A DNA stretch of 27,109 bases from assembly GCA_009692585.1 (NCBI GenBank), contig SHYX01000053.1, forward strand, positions 1 to 27,109, in the 5' to 3' direction. A program made the translations under genes and the position numbers. The notes below the pieces were generated by a model. The model was not told the origin of the DNA and ran no database searches. It saw only the letters and a program-made list of their open reading frames with translations. Below are positions 8,910-17,741 of this stretch, piece by piece (the stretch's first letter is position 1; each line of letters begins with the position of its first letter). The DNA comes from Myxococcales bacterium. Its GTDB lineage: Bacteria > Myxococcota > UBA796 > SXON01.

Positions 8910-11483
8910 CTATCGATCCGCGCCGGCTGGGGCCTCCGGGTCGAAGGTCACCTCCGTCGGAGGCGCGGTGGCCGGGTCGTCCGCTCCTTCCTCCACGTCG
9001 CCCCTGGCGCTGTCGACCTTTGGCAACCGGACCGACGGCATCGGGGCGATCGGCGGTTCGGGTGCGACGTGCGCGCGTGCGGCCGGCAGGGACAGCCCGA
9101 AGGCCGGGAGGGCGTCAAAGGGAGTGAGCACGGGCACGTCGAGCACCCCGTCGGGCGGGTTGTCCCGGGTGTACCCGAGCCAGCCCTTCTCGACCGGAAG
9201 GAGCATCGCGTCGGCGGGGACGGGGAAGCGCTCCCCGGCGACGTTGGGCAGGAATTCCATGATCCGACTCCAGATCGGCAAGGCCGACTTTCCGCCGGTC
9301 TCCTTGTCGCCGAGGCTCGACTGCCCGTCGGTACCGACCCACACCGCCACCGTGTACCGCGGGCTGTAGCCGACGAACCACGCGTCGACGAAGTTGCTGG
9401 TAGTACCTGTCTTGCCTGCGAAATCCATACCTTCTCGCTGCCCTTTCTTCGCGGTGCCGGCCAAAAAGACGTTGCGCATCATGTCGACCGTCACGTAGGC
9501 GTCGGCCGCCTCCATCACGCGCTCGCCCGGCCCGCCGGGAAGGGCGCGCGCCGCGCCGCCCAGGGTGACGACCTGCCCTTCGGCCGCCAGCTCCCTTCCC
9601 TTACGATCGAGCACCCGGGTCAACCACACCGGGCCCACGCGCACGCCCAGGCGCGCCAGCGAGCTGTACATCATCGCCTGGTCCATCGGGGTGACCTCGG
9701 AGGAGCCCAGGGCCACGGTCAGGTCGCCCCGTAGGGGAGAGCGCACGCCGAGCCCACGCGCGAGCGCCACGACCCGCTCGATCCCGACCTCGACGCCGAG
9801 CCGGACGGCGACCGTGTTGAGGGACAAGGCCATCGCGGTTCGAAGGGGGATGTTCCCGTGGTATTTCCCGTCGTAGTTCTTGGGTGACCACGGGAGCCCG
9901 TTGGTGCCGGGGATCGAGAACGGCGCGTCGAAGACGATGTCGGTCTGCCGACGTCCCGCCATGATCGCGCTGGCGTAGACCACGGGCTTGAAGGAGCTTC
10001 CGGGTTGGCGACGGGCCTGGGTGGCGCGGATGAAGCCCTCCAGGCCGACGTCGTAGCCCCCCGACAGCGCGACCACGTGACCGGTGGCATTCTCCAGGAC
10101 GATGGCGGCGCTCTCCGCCCACGGTCGGGCCTTGCGGTGGACGATGTCCGCCCCCTCCGCCGCCGGAGCGCGGCAGACTTCGAGGACGTCACCGCGCCGG
10201 AGCACGGCGCGCAGGGGCCTGGCCGGCTCGGCGGCCGGGCGATCCTTGTCGCCCTGGCCCTGGCGGGCGCGCCGTACCTTCACGTCGAGGTCGCTCGCGT
10301 GCAGTCGGAAGTGGAAGGGCCCCGCCGACACCGCACCCTCGGCGTCGTCCGCGAGCGCCGCAAAACACTCGCCGGGAACCGGGGGGGCGAACGCACGGAG
10401 GTCGTGATCGATGCGCAGGCGGTCGCCGCGAGCCAACCACGCTTCGCGCTGTGGTTCCGCCACGTTGCGGGTCGGGCCCCGCGCGCCCTGACGGGTCTCC
10501 AACGCCACCAGCCCGTCCCGCACGGCCTGCTCTACGACACGCTGGACGCCTTGATCGTAGGGTGTGTGTACCTGCATGCCTTCGAGGAAGGGCATGTCTT
10601 CGCCGAAGAGCCCCCGAACTTCGCGCCGGACCTCGGTCAGGTAGGCGGCGCCGGTCTCGGGAGCGCTGCTGGCGCGGGGGACGACCACCGGATCCGCGAG
10701 GTGTTGGCTGGCCACGCTCGCGGTCAGGAATCCCTGCCCGACCATCAGCTTCAGCACGATTTCACGTCGCGACGCCGCAAGCTCGGCATCGCGCCGCGGC
10801 GAATACTTCGACGGCGCGGGCACCAGGCCGGCGATCAGCGCGGCCTGACCGGGATTGAGCTCCCGTGCCGAAACGCCGAAATAGTCCTGCGCGGCCGCCT
10901 CGACGCCGTAATTGCCATTCCCGAGCGCGATGTAGTTCACATACAGCTCGATGAGCTGCATCTTGGTCAGTTCGCGTTCCAGCCGGTACGCCAGCACCGC
11001 CTCGCGCAGCTTGCGGCGATAGCTCTTCTCCTTGCCGATGAGGAGGTTCTTCACCAGTTGTTGGGTGATGGTGCTGCCGCCCTGGCTGGTGCCACCGCCG
11101 GTGAGGTTCACGTAGAGGGCGCGGAGGATGCCTTGCGGATCGACGCCTTCGTGCTCGAAGAAGCGCTTGTCCTCGCTGGCGATGAACGCCTGCCAGACGT
11201 GATCCGGCAGCTCGGACAGCGGCACCCACACCCGCCGCTCCAGGTAGAACTGGTCCACCCGCTCGCCGCGACGGTCGAACACCTGCACCGAGCACGGAAC
11301 GCGGAACTCGGTGGCTTCGCCGAGGCTGTCGGGCAAGGTGGACAGGATTTCGGTGTCGAACCACTGCCAGCCGTAGATTGCTCCGGCGGAGCCGGCGAGT
11401 ACGCCCACGACGCCGAGCCGCACCAAAAAGCGCCCGAACCGGCCAAAGCGGGCACGCCACGGGCGTGAGGGGGGATACTCCAT
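8910..11483 (-). CDS. mrcA: Class A penicillin-binding protein 1A (transglycosylase/transpeptidase)
   Basis: This 857-residue bifunctional murein synthase polymerises lipid II and cross-links stem peptides at the inner-membrane outer face. I chose the ATG at 11483 because the longer frame to 11618 would run into the divergent gene. A membrane anchor lies at residues 20-40. The GT51 domain shows EDKRFFEHEGVD (catalytic Glu104), GGSTITQQLVKN, RRKLREA and the ELYVNYIALGNGNYG block. Residues about 330-450 form an OB-type insert typical of PBP1A. The transpeptidase domain has SSFK (Ser496, Lys499), SLN (554-556) and KTG (691-693). All catalytic motifs are present and length is usual for PBP1A. It starts 25 bases from a divergent lipoprotein gene and leads an operon with the GT-C-like and barrel-like genes. 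The C-terminus is Pro/Asp-rich. Confidence 0.95.
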   Translation of the reverse strand: MEYPPSRPWRARFGRFGRFLVRLGVVGVLAGSAGAIYGWQWFDTEILSTLPDSLGEATEFRVPCSVQVFDRRGERVDQFYLERRVWVPLSELPDHVWQAFIASEDKRFFEHEGVDPQGILRALYVNLTGGGTSQGGSTITQQLVKNLLIGKEKSYRRKLREAVLAYRLERELTKMQLIELYVNYIALGNGNYGVEAAAQDYFGVSARELNPGQAALIAGLVPAPSKYSPRRDAELAASRREIVLKLMVGQGFLTASVASQHLADPVVVPRASSAPETGAAYLTEVRREVRGLFGEDMPFLEGMQVHTPYDQGVQRVVEQAVRDGLVALETRQGARGPTRNVAEPQREAWLARGDRLRIDHDLRAFAPPVPGECFAALADDAEGAVSAGPFHFRLHASDLDVKVRRARQGQGDKDRPAAEPARPLRAVLRRGDVLEVCRAPAAEGADIVHRKARPWAESAAIVLENATGHVVALSGGYDVGLEGFIRATQARRQPGSSFKPVVYASAIMAGRRQTDIVFDAPFSIPGTNGLPWSPKNYDGKYHGNIPLRTAMALSLNTVAVRLGVEVGIERVVALARGLGVRSPLRGDLTVALGSSEVTPMDQAMMYSSLARLGVRVGPVWLTRVLDRKGRELAAEGQVVTLGGAARALPGGPGERVMEAADAYVTVDMMRNVFLAGTAKKGQREGMDFAGKTGTTSNFVDAWFVGYSPRYTVAVWVGTDGQSSLGDKETGGKSALPIWSRIMEFLPNVAGERFPVPADAMLLPVEKGWLGYTRDNPPDGVLDVPVLTPFDALPAFGLSLPAARAHVAPEPPIAPMPSVRLPKVDSARGDVEEGADDPATAPPTEVTFDPEAPAGADR

Positions 11484-11508
11484 TGCCGGTGCGGTTAAGC
11501 AGACTGCG

Positions 11509-13137
11509 GTGCGTTCGCCTCTCTTCCTCGCGCTGTTGTTGCCCGTCGGTTGTAACGGGAACGCCGGTGGCCCCGTGCCTGACCCGACCGTCGCGACCGC
11601 GGCGCCGATCGTGCTCACCGACGTGCGCCTGCCGCCCTTGCAGCTGGGTCAGCGCTTCGCGCGGGACGCCGAATTCCGGGGACTCATCACGGTGGCAATC
11701 GAGCTCGGACTCGCCGACATTCCCGGGGTGGTGCCCCTGGTCGCGGGGGACGGGCTGCCCGTCGCGTTCCGCGGGGAGCGAGCCCCCGCCGCCCGTCAGG
11801 TCGATGCCCGACTCAGCGCCAGCGGCAGGCCCGACTCGCTCGAGCTTGAATTGGAGTTGTGCGTCGCGGGTGGTGAGTGCGCGTCCACGGTCGCGACTGC
11901 CACCAGCAAGGCGCCCTGGGCGGCCGTCGGCGCGCTGCTCGAGGGCGCGGCCGCCGCACTTGACGTACCGATCGACGACGCGACGCGCGCCGCGTGGACT
12001 CGCCCCGGCTCCAAGGATGACTACGCCGAGCTGATCACCGGCCGGGCCGGCGCCCAGTTCTTGGGGATCCTGCCGCCTACGCTGACGCCGGGCGACCGCA
12101 AGGCGGACCCGGTGCGGCGCGCGCTGGTCCTGGACCCCGAGCAGCCTCTCGCCCAGTGGATACATGCCCGGTGGGAAATCGCGACGACCGTCGATGGTGG
12201 GAAGGCCGCCGTCGCGCTGACGCGCGCCCAGCTGTCGCGACCAACGAGTCCGCTGCTCGCCGCCGATCAGGCGGCGCTGCTGTCTTTGACCGGCCACGTG
12301 GGTGAAGCGCTCCTGGCGTGGGAAACGCTCGCGGCCACCGCGCCGGGCGACCCTCGCTGGATCCTCCCCCTCGCCCGCGCACGGCTCGCCGCCGGTCAGG
12401 GCCAGGGCGCGGTCGCGGCGCTGGAGGCGCTTCCGACGGCGTTCACCTGGGATCCGGCGGTGGCCGCCCTCCGCGTCGCGGCTACCGAAGCGGCGGGCGA
12501 CGCCGAGGCCCTGGACCCGCTGCTGGCGCGCTGGCAGGCGGTCGCCTCCCACACCCCCGAGCCGGTCCGTCGCCGCATCGACCTGCGGGTGAAGTGGGGG
12601 GCGTACGCCGACGCGGAAACGCTGATGGGGGCTCTCCGGGAGCGGGACCCTGGCCCCCCGACGGACGCGCTCGAGGTCGCCCTGCTCTTGACCATGAGGC
12701 GCTTCGAGGACGCCGCGGGGCTCGCGCCGGTCGCGGTGGCCTCGCGCATCCGCGCGCGGGCCCGGCTCGAAACCGCGCCGGGCGTCGTGCCCGAGATGCT
12801 TGACGCTGACGATGCGCGGCGACCGGCCGTCGAGGCGGAAGCGGCGCTGTGGTTGAAGGATGGGGCGACGGCCCTGGCGGCTGCTGATCGTGCCGTCGCG
12901 GGCGCACCGGATCGTGCGGAACCCTACGCGCTCCGGGCGCGCGCACTCGAAGCGCTCGGTCGCGGGAATGACGCCAGCGCGGCGTGGGTGCGCGCCTGGG
13001 ACTTGGATCCCGGCCAGGCGGGTGGCCCGGTCGAAGCCCGACGCATCGCGTCGACCTTTCGTTATGTCGAAGCGGGGGAGCCGGTCGACGAGGGCGCTCC
13101 CGACGGGCTTCCGGGGCCGCAGGGGCCGGAGATCTAG
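11509..13137 (+). CDS. Lipoprotein with TPR-like repeats
   Basis: This encodes a 542-residue predicted lipoprotein starting at GTG 11509. The signal peptide MRSPLFLALLLPVGC gives a lipobox with Cys15. Residues about 30-175 form a mixed alpha/beta domain (ADIPGVVPLVAG, SLELELELCVAG) that resembles the N-terminal domain of proteins built on TolB/FlgO-like folds, but this is tentative. From residue about 200 the protein is a helical solenoid with TPR features (DPEQPLAQWIHARWEI, GEALLAWETLAATAPGDPRW, APDRAEPYALRARALEALGR). It probably acts as a scaffold in the periplasm. It is divergent from PBP1A with only 25 bases between the starts, which may link it to wall synthesis. There is no strong ribosome site. 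Its stop shares a CTAG palindrome with the convergent DUF2062 gene. Function unknown. Confidence 0.8.
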   Translation: MRSPLFLALLLPVGCNGNAGGPVPDPTVATAAPIVLTDVRLPPLQLGQRFARDAEFRGLITVAIELGLADIPGVVPLVAGDGLPVAFRGERAPAARQVDARLSASGRPDSLELELELCVAGGECASTVATATSKAPWAAVGALLEGAAAALDVPIDDATRAAWTRPGSKDDYAELITGRAGAQFLGILPPTLTPGDRKADPVRRALVLDPEQPLAQWIHARWEIATTVDGGKAAVALTRAQLSRPTSPLLAADQAALLSLTGHVGEALLAWETLAATAPGDPRWILPLARARLAAGQGQGAVAALEALPTAFTWDPAVAALRVAATEAAGDAEALDPLLARWQAVASHTPEPVRRRIDLRVKWGAYADAETLMGALRERDPGPPTDALEVALLLTMRRFEDAAGLAPVAVASRIRARARLETAPGVVPEMLDADDARRPAVEAEAALWLKDGATALAAADRAVAGAPDRAEPYALRARALEALGRGNDASAAWVRAWDLDPGQAGGPVEARRIASTFRYVEAGEPVDEGAPDGLPGPQGPEI

Positions 13138-13601
13138 CCGCGTTCGGCGTTTTTCCGGCGCCAGCGCCCGGCCAACCACACACCAGCGCCGCCCGCGATG
13201 ATCCCGAGCACGGGCCCCAGCACCAGGCTGCCGACGATCAGGTCGACCAGGAGCCCGCCGCTCTGCTCCAGCAGTGGCCCCGACTCCCCGAAGAAATCGA
13301 CGGTCGGCAGATGGAAGCCCCGACCCAGACACCACGACCCGAGCGCGGCCTCCATGGCCAGCAGCGGCGGGCCGAAGAGGGGATTGCTCACCCCCACGCC
13401 GAACAGGACCAGCCCCTGGTTCAGCCGCAGGAGCCTGCCCGCCACCACCCCGGACAGCACATGGAAGCCCCAGAAGGGCGTGGCGCCGACAAATACCCCG
13501 GTGAAGAGCCCCCAGAAGATCCTTGACGGCTCCAGATTGGCGGTCAGCTCGGCGCGGAGCGTGGCTTTGGTGCGTTCCCAGCGCTCCTTGAACCACCCCA
13601 T
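13134..13601 (-). CDS. DUF2062 family membrane protein
   Basis: This is a 155-residue membrane protein. The ATG at 13601 has AGGAAGG about 7 bases upstream, a strong ribosome site. The sequence has the DUF2062 pattern: an N-terminal amphipathic helix, then PSRIFWGLFTGVFVGATPFWG (positions about 25-46, one G/F/P-rich helix), a second helix containing NPLFGPPL, and a C-terminal hydrophobic hairpin ending in WLAGRWRRKN. DUF2062 proteins have no established biochemical role. They are often found near or fused to family 2 glycosyltransferases and lipid genes, which fits the ACP and GT2 remnants just beyond. Its stop overlaps the stop of the convergent TPR lipoprotein. Confidence 0.9.
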   Translation of the reverse strand: MGWFKERWERTKATLRAELTANLEPSRIFWGLFTGVFVGATPFWGFHVLSGVVAGRLLRLNQGLVLFGVGVSNPLFGPPLLAMEAALGSWCLGRGFHLPTVDFFGESGPLLEQSGGLLVDLIVGSLVLGPVLGIIAGGAGVWLAGRWRRKNAERG

Positions 13602-13685
13602 CGCGCCACCTTCCTGAGGTCGGGCGTGTATCCGGCCGGCGGGCGCGGGGGGGCGGCGGTTAGGCCAGCGCCACCGAGGTTCGGC

Positions 13686-13814
13686 GTGGATTTGCGGGAC
13701 TCGCTCAAAGAGATGGTGGTTCGCGTGCTCCTGCTCGAAGGCGTGCTGCCCGCCGAAATTGCCACCGACCAGCCGCTCTTCGGCGGGAGCCTCGGCCTCG
13801 ACTCGGTCGACGCG
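13686..13814 (+). pseudogene. Truncated acyl carrier protein
   Basis: A GTG at 13686 with GAGG at 13676-13679 (6-base spacer) opens the first 43 residues of an acyl carrier protein. These are helix I (MDLRDSLKEMVVRVLLLEG), the PAEIATDQPLF loop and the attachment motif GLDSVDA with Ser40, to which 4'-phosphopantetheine would be added. A normal ACP continues for about 40 more residues through helices II and III. Here the sequence turns to Arg-rich, non-protein-like reading immediately after DSVDA. The domain cannot fold as an ACP unless the frame break is a sequence error. The family match to the surviving half is clear, and an intact gene would be expected to belong to a fatty-acid-like or polyene pathway. 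It is divergent from the DUF2062 gene, with 84 bases between. Confidence 0.7.
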
Positions 13815-14074
13815 CGGCGAAAGAGGCGTGTTGGCGTGCTGCGTCGGAGCCTTCGGTGCCGGGGCGGGCGGGTGGTGGTTCGCCGCGGCGCTGTTCGGGT
13901 TGGCCGGAGTGGTCGTGGTGAGTGTGGCCTCGGCCTTCCCGGGGCTGGGGCTCTTCGGCCGAGGCCGACGCCGCCACGGGACGGACGAGCCAAGGTGCCG
14001 CATCGGACCAGACGGCGGCGGGTTCGTAGAATCACCCCGCACCGGGCCCGGCGGAGCCCTGGTTCCCCGGTTAC
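13815..14074. other. Region after truncated ACP, no intact gene
   Basis: No convincing gene is present between the ACP break and the spermidine-synthase-like start. One plus-strand frame over about 13818-13980 reads as a strongly hydrophobic stretch (GVLACCVGAFGAGAGGWW, then FAAALFGLAGVVVVSVASAF) ending in basic residues. It looks like one or two membrane helices, but it has no start codon with a ribosome site and no natural end. It may be the joined remnant of another gene. The minus strand here is open but Pro/Ala/Thr-rich and not protein-like. Confidence 0.5.
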
Positions 14075-14749
14075 ATGTTACGCGGCGGCGTGGCACCCTG
14101 GCTTCTACTCGACACGGCGTGGACGCCGCAGGACACCGAGCTGAGCCTGTGGAGACGCGAGGCCGAGCTGGTGATCCGCGCCGACGGTTTCGACCTGATG
14201 TCCAACCGGATGCACGGCTCCGAAGAGGAGATGGCGACGCTGTCGCGGGCCAGCCGCCCCGGGGCGCGGGTGATCGTGGGGGGCCTCGGCATGGGGTACA
14301 CCCTGCGCGCGGTCCTCGACCGTCTTCCGCCCGACGGCCGGGTCACGGTGGTGGAGCTGTCCGAGGCGGTGGTGGCGTGGAACCGCGGTCCCCTCGGTCC
14401 GTTGGCCGGGCACCCGCTGGATGATCCGCGCACCGACCTGGTCATGGGCGATGTCTCCGACGTGCTCGAAGCCACGCCCGACACCTGGGACGCCATCCTG
14501 CTCGACGTCGACAATGGCCCCCAAGCGTTCACCCAGCCGGCCAATGCGCGGCTGTATGGGGTCCCTGGACTCAACCGCGCGCGCATGGCGCTGCGGCAGC
14601 CCGGCACCCTGGTGGTCTGGAGCGCGTTCGAGGATGCGGGCTTCCAACGACGGCTCGCCAAAGCGGGCATGCAGGTGCGCGTCGCGCGCGTCGAGGGCCG
14701 ACCGGGCGGTGGGCCCCGGCACGTGATCTTCTTGGGGTTGTGGGGCTGA
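14075..14749 (+). CDS. Spermidine-synthase-like protein
   Basis: This 224-residue protein has the Rossmann fold of spermidine synthases and class I methyltransferases. It resembles the small proteobacterial group annotated as spermidine synthase. The nucleotide-binding glycine motif is VGGLGMGYTLRA (residues 68-79), the acidic residue after strand 2 is in VVELSEAVV (Glu94), and a further motif is DAILLDVDNGP (139-149). The N-terminus has the small beta domain expected of the group (LLDTAWTPQDTELSLWRR). Whether it transfers an aminopropyl group or another group from a SAM-type donor cannot be decided from sequence. The start at 14075 has no strong ribosome site. It is apparently intact although the genes on both sides are broken, so it may be under separate selection. 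No partner polyamine gene is visible. Confidence 0.85.
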   Translation: MLRGGVAPWLLLDTAWTPQDTELSLWRREAELVIRADGFDLMSNRMHGSEEEMATLSRASRPGARVIVGGLGMGYTLRAVLDRLPPDGRVTVVELSEAVVAWNRGPLGPLAGHPLDDPRTDLVMGDVSDVLEATPDTWDAILLDVDNGPQAFTQPANARLYGVPGLNRARMALRQPGTLVVWSAFEDAGFQRRLAKAGMQVRVARVEGRPGGGPRHVIFLGLWG

Positions 14750-14990
14750 GGGTAAGCCACGCGTCGCGTGGCCCCATAGCGGCGGCGCACCCGAGCCCCC
14801 GATGTTTGATCTGTTCGCCATCTTCGCCAGGAACCCCGCCGTGGATACCGCGTGGGCGAGGGCGTCCCCGTGGCCCGCGAGGGCGTCCAGCCCTCCGAAG
14901 GGGTCGTCAACGTCTGGCTCGGCACGGGTCCGACCGCAGCGCGAACATCGGGCCAGCCGGCATGGCTTTCGCTGTCGGGTTCCCTGGCCT
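14750..14990. other. Intergenic, no confident gene
   Basis: This is 241 bases between two convergent units. Short frames exist, for example an ATG at 14802 reading MFDLFAIFARNPAVDTAWAR, but none has a ribosome site, a sensible length or protein-like composition for more than about 20 residues. I see no clear terminator hairpin with a T-run. Confidence 0.5.
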
Positions 14991-16112
14991 TCAGGATCGT
15001 GGCCGCGAGGTCGTCGACGGCGACGGAGCCGGGGGGCCCCAGATGTCGTGGAAGTTGTACCACTGCTCTGGATACCGGCGCGCCCAGCCGGCAAGGATGT
15101 CGGCGCACGCCTGGACCCACTGACGCAACTGGTCGTCCCGGGGTCGGGAGCGATCAAACCGCGGGAACATCGGGCCTGCGGTGAGGAGTCGGTAGGTGCC
15201 CCGTCCCTCGTGGAAGTTGCCGACGACGATCACCGGCACCCGGGCCAGCGCCGCGACGAGCCACGGGCCGGTGGGGAACTCGACGGGGTGGTCGAGGAAC
15301 TCCACCCGGACGACCCGCTCGTCCACGGTACGGTCGCCGTGCATGGCCACCACGGCGCCGGCGCGGAGGCGTGAACCGATGTCGATCGCCGCGAACCCCT
15401 CGGTCCGATTCACCGCCAGGATCGATGGCCGCCACGTCTCCGGGGCGGCCTCGATCACCGCCTGCCAGGGGTCGTTGGCCCCCAAGAAGCGTACGATATG
15501 GATCCGCCGGAGCCGCTCGGGACGGACGGAGGCGCCGGTGGTCACATCGATGTTGCCGAGGTGACCCGACAACAGCACTGCGCCGGACTGCCCCTCGAAC
15601 ACCGCGACCAGCGGATCGACGCCGTCGTGCGTCTGACGAAGTCGGCCGGGGCGACAAACGTCGGTCCCAGCGTGCGCACCCCCAGATCGCGGCCTTCCAC
15701 CCGATGACGACGCCGCGGGTGCGGCCGGCCCACGGTACCCGCTCCCGCGCCGCCGGCCACAACCGCGGATCCAACGCGCGCCGCAGGACGAGGCGGGTGT
15801 TCATGACGCTGATGCGGACGTTGTCCCAGAGGGGGTCGAAGCTGCTGACGCGCGCTGCTGGCGGCGGGTAGTAGACGCGGCAGGGCAGCTCGAACACCGG
15901 TGTCCCCCGCCAGAGGCCGCGGGTCAGGACCTCCACCTCCAGGTCGTACCGGCGGCCGCCGAGCCCCAAGGTTAGGACGGCGTCGATGGGGTAGGCGCGG
16001 AACCCACACTGGCTGTCCGCCACCCGCCACCCGGTCTCCGCCCAGATCCAGAAGTTGGAGAAGGACCGGCCGAAGCGACTGGGGCGGGGCGCGGTCGTCC
16101 GGGTGATGCCGG
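14991..16112 (-). pseudogene. GT2-LpxL-like acyltransferase fusion, truncated and frameshifted
   Basis: Read from high to low coordinates, three frames join into one fusion protein. From about 16110 to 15684 is the C-terminal half of a family 2 glycosyltransferase: SRFGRSFSNFWIWAETGW, VADSQCGFRAYPI, RYDLEVEVLTRGLW. The catalytic DxD half is missing, because the sequence abuts the stop of the chemoreceptor gene. Near 15679-15683 a run of five G (minus strand) loses one base. The second frame (VRTLGPTFVAPADFVRR) lasts to about 15632, where one more base is missing. The third frame runs to 14991 and is the body of an LpxL/HtrB-type acyltransferase: LLSGHLGNIDVTT, MHGDRTVDE, EQWYNFHDIW. Such fusions or pairs occur in aryl-polyene and related lipid clusters. 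No intact product can be made as it stands. Sequencing error could explain the two indels but not the missing N-terminus. Confidence 0.75.
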
Positions 16113-17741
16113 CTAATATTTGAACTGCCCGACCACCCCGCTGAGCTGCGTCGAGAGCGCGGCCAGACCCGTCGCCGAGCGGCGGGCTTCGTCGCTGGCG
16201 GCGCTGGTGGCGCTGGCGCCCTCGGTCACCGCGGCCACGAGGCTGGCGATGAGTGAGGTGCCGGCCGCGGCATCGGTGACCCGGCGCACGACCTCCTGGC
16301 TGGCGGCATCCTGCTCGGTGACGGCGCGCGTGATGTTGGTCTGGGTGCGGTGGATGTTCTCGACCGTCTGGGCGATGTCGCGGATGGCCTGCATCGCGAG
16401 CTCGGTGTCGCTCTGGATGTTCGCGACGATCACGCCGATCTCGTCCGTCGCGCGCGAGGTTTCCTTGGCGAGCTCCTTGACTTCGTTGGCGACGACCGCA
16501 AAACCCCTGCCGGCCTCTCCGGCGCGCGCGGCCTCGATCGTGGCGTTGAGGGCCAGCAGGTTGGTCTGTTCGGCGATGGAGGTGATGACCTTGACCACCT
16601 TGCCGATCTGGGCGGTAGAGGCTCCGAGCTTGGCGACCGTGGTGTCCGTGGACCGCGCGGCTTGGACGGCGGCTTCGGCGATGACCGAGGCCTCACGAGC
16701 GTTGGCACCGACCTCTTTGGAGGTGGCGCTCATCTGTTCGATGGCGGCGGCGACGCTGTGAACGTGCGCGTTGACCTCGGAGGCGGCCTGGGCGGCGGCG
16801 GTGGCGCGGCTTGCGCTCTCGCTGGAGGAGTTGGAGAGGTCGGTGCTGATGCGGGCGAGGCTCTGAGCGGACTCGTCCAGCGCGGTGGCGCCGTCGGCGA
16901 TGCCGCCGATGCTGCTGCCCAGCTCGGCGAGGGTGCGGTTGAGGGTTTCGGTCATCAGGCCCAACTCGCCGGCGCCTCCTGCGGCGATGCGATGCCGGCA
17001 GTCCCGACGTGAGAGGGCGTCCAGGCTGGCCATCGTTCCCGCGAGGGGGCGCAGCACGTCGCGGACGATGGTGTACGAGGCGAACCCGACGACCACGGCG
17101 CACAAGGCAGCGACCGCGATAATGACGTAGCGCGTCGCGTCAAGACGGGCCGAGGCGGCGATCTCGGCGGCATCGCCCCACGCGTCGATGGTCGCGCCCA
17201 GCGTGTCCATGCCCGTTTGTACTGTGAAGAACGTCGTGTTGAAGGCCGGCAGTTCGGCGACCGCGGCGTCCCGGTCGCTGCCGGTGAGCGCCACCAGCCG
17301 AATGGCGGCGTCGCGGTACCTGTCGATCTCCTGGCGCAGTTTCGCGGTCTGCGTGGTGATTTCGGCGTCGGTGCTCGCCGCGAGGATGCGGTCCATGGAG
17401 TTGGTGAACTTGACCGCGTGGTCACCGACCTCCGCCTCGACGTCCGCTTGTTCCGCCGCCTCGTGAGGAAGCAGTGACCGGTAGCCGTCCGCCCGGAGTG
17501 CGTAGTGCATCGCGTCGGCGTCGGCCTGGAGCCTGCGGAGCGTCTCGGCGAGGCGCACCTCCCGGACGGCAGCCTTGCCCTGCTCGATCGCCCAGATTCC
17601 GGCGGCCGCCGCGCCGACCGAGAAGACGACGCCGAGCGCCCCGAGCCCGAACAGGCGACTGCGCACCGACCACATGCGCCCGCCCCGCCGGGCGGCGGTG
17701 GGAGGATTGGAGGGCTGAGGCATCGAAGCTTCCGCGATCAT
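16113..17741 (-). CDS. Methyl-accepting chemotaxis protein
   Basis: This is a 542-residue chemoreceptor. Transmembrane helix 1 is at about 29-50 and helix 2 at about 205-224. Between them is a helical periplasmic sensor of about 150 residues, consistent with a four-helix-bundle ligand domain. A HAMP linker lies at about 225-277. The signalling domain runs to the end, with the hairpin tip at about 388-420 containing [16 protein letters not shown] and [15 protein letters not shown], which bind CheA and CheW. The C-terminus ends VVGQFKY with no CheR-tethering pentapeptide. The ATG at 17741 overlaps the cheW stop (ATGA), so translation is probably coupled; an alternative ATG at 17723 has GGAAG upstream. 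It is the last gene of the operon, and its stop lies at the break point of the glycosyltransferase remnant. Ligand unknown. Confidence 0.95.
   Translation of the reverse strand: MIAEASMPQPSNPPTAARRGGRMWSVRSRLFGLGALGVVFSVGAAAAGIWAIEQGKAAVREVRLAETLRRLQADADAMHYALRADGYRSLLPHEAAEQADVEAEVGDHAVKFTNSMDRILAASTDAEITTQTAKLRQEIDRYRDAAIRLVALTGSDRDAAVAELPAFNTTFFTVQTGMDTLGATIDAWGDAAEIAASARLDATRYVIIAVAALCAVVVGFASYTIVRDVLRPLAGTMASLDALSRRDCRHRIAAGGAGELGLMTETLNRTLAELGSSIGGIADGATALDESAQSLARISTDLSNSSSESASRATAAAQAASEVNAHVHSVAAAIEQMSATSKEVGANAREASVIAEAAVQAARSTDTTVAKLGASTAQIGKVVKVITSIAEQTNLLALNATIEAARAGEAGRGFAVVANEVKELAKETSRATDEIGVIVANIQSDTELAMQAIRDIAQTVENIHRTQTNITRAVTEQDAASQEVVRRVTDAAAGTSLIASLVAAVTEGASATSAASDEARRSATGLAALSTQLSGVVGQFKY

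Noticed and set aside
10762..13596. Minus-strand open frame of 944 codons over the TPR lipoprotein
   Set aside because: Long open antisense frames are common at this GC content. The sequence is Arg/Gly-rich with no domain, while the plus strand has a lipobox and TPR features.
13815..13980. Hydrophobic plus-strand stretch as a small membrane protein gene
   Set aside because: No start codon with a ribosome site and no natural end; kept only as a note on a remnant region.
14105..15157. Minus-strand open frame of 350 codons over the spermidine-synthase-like gene
   Set aside because: Antisense to a clear Rossmann motif on the plus strand; the residue mix is not protein-like apart from a short stretch near 14850.
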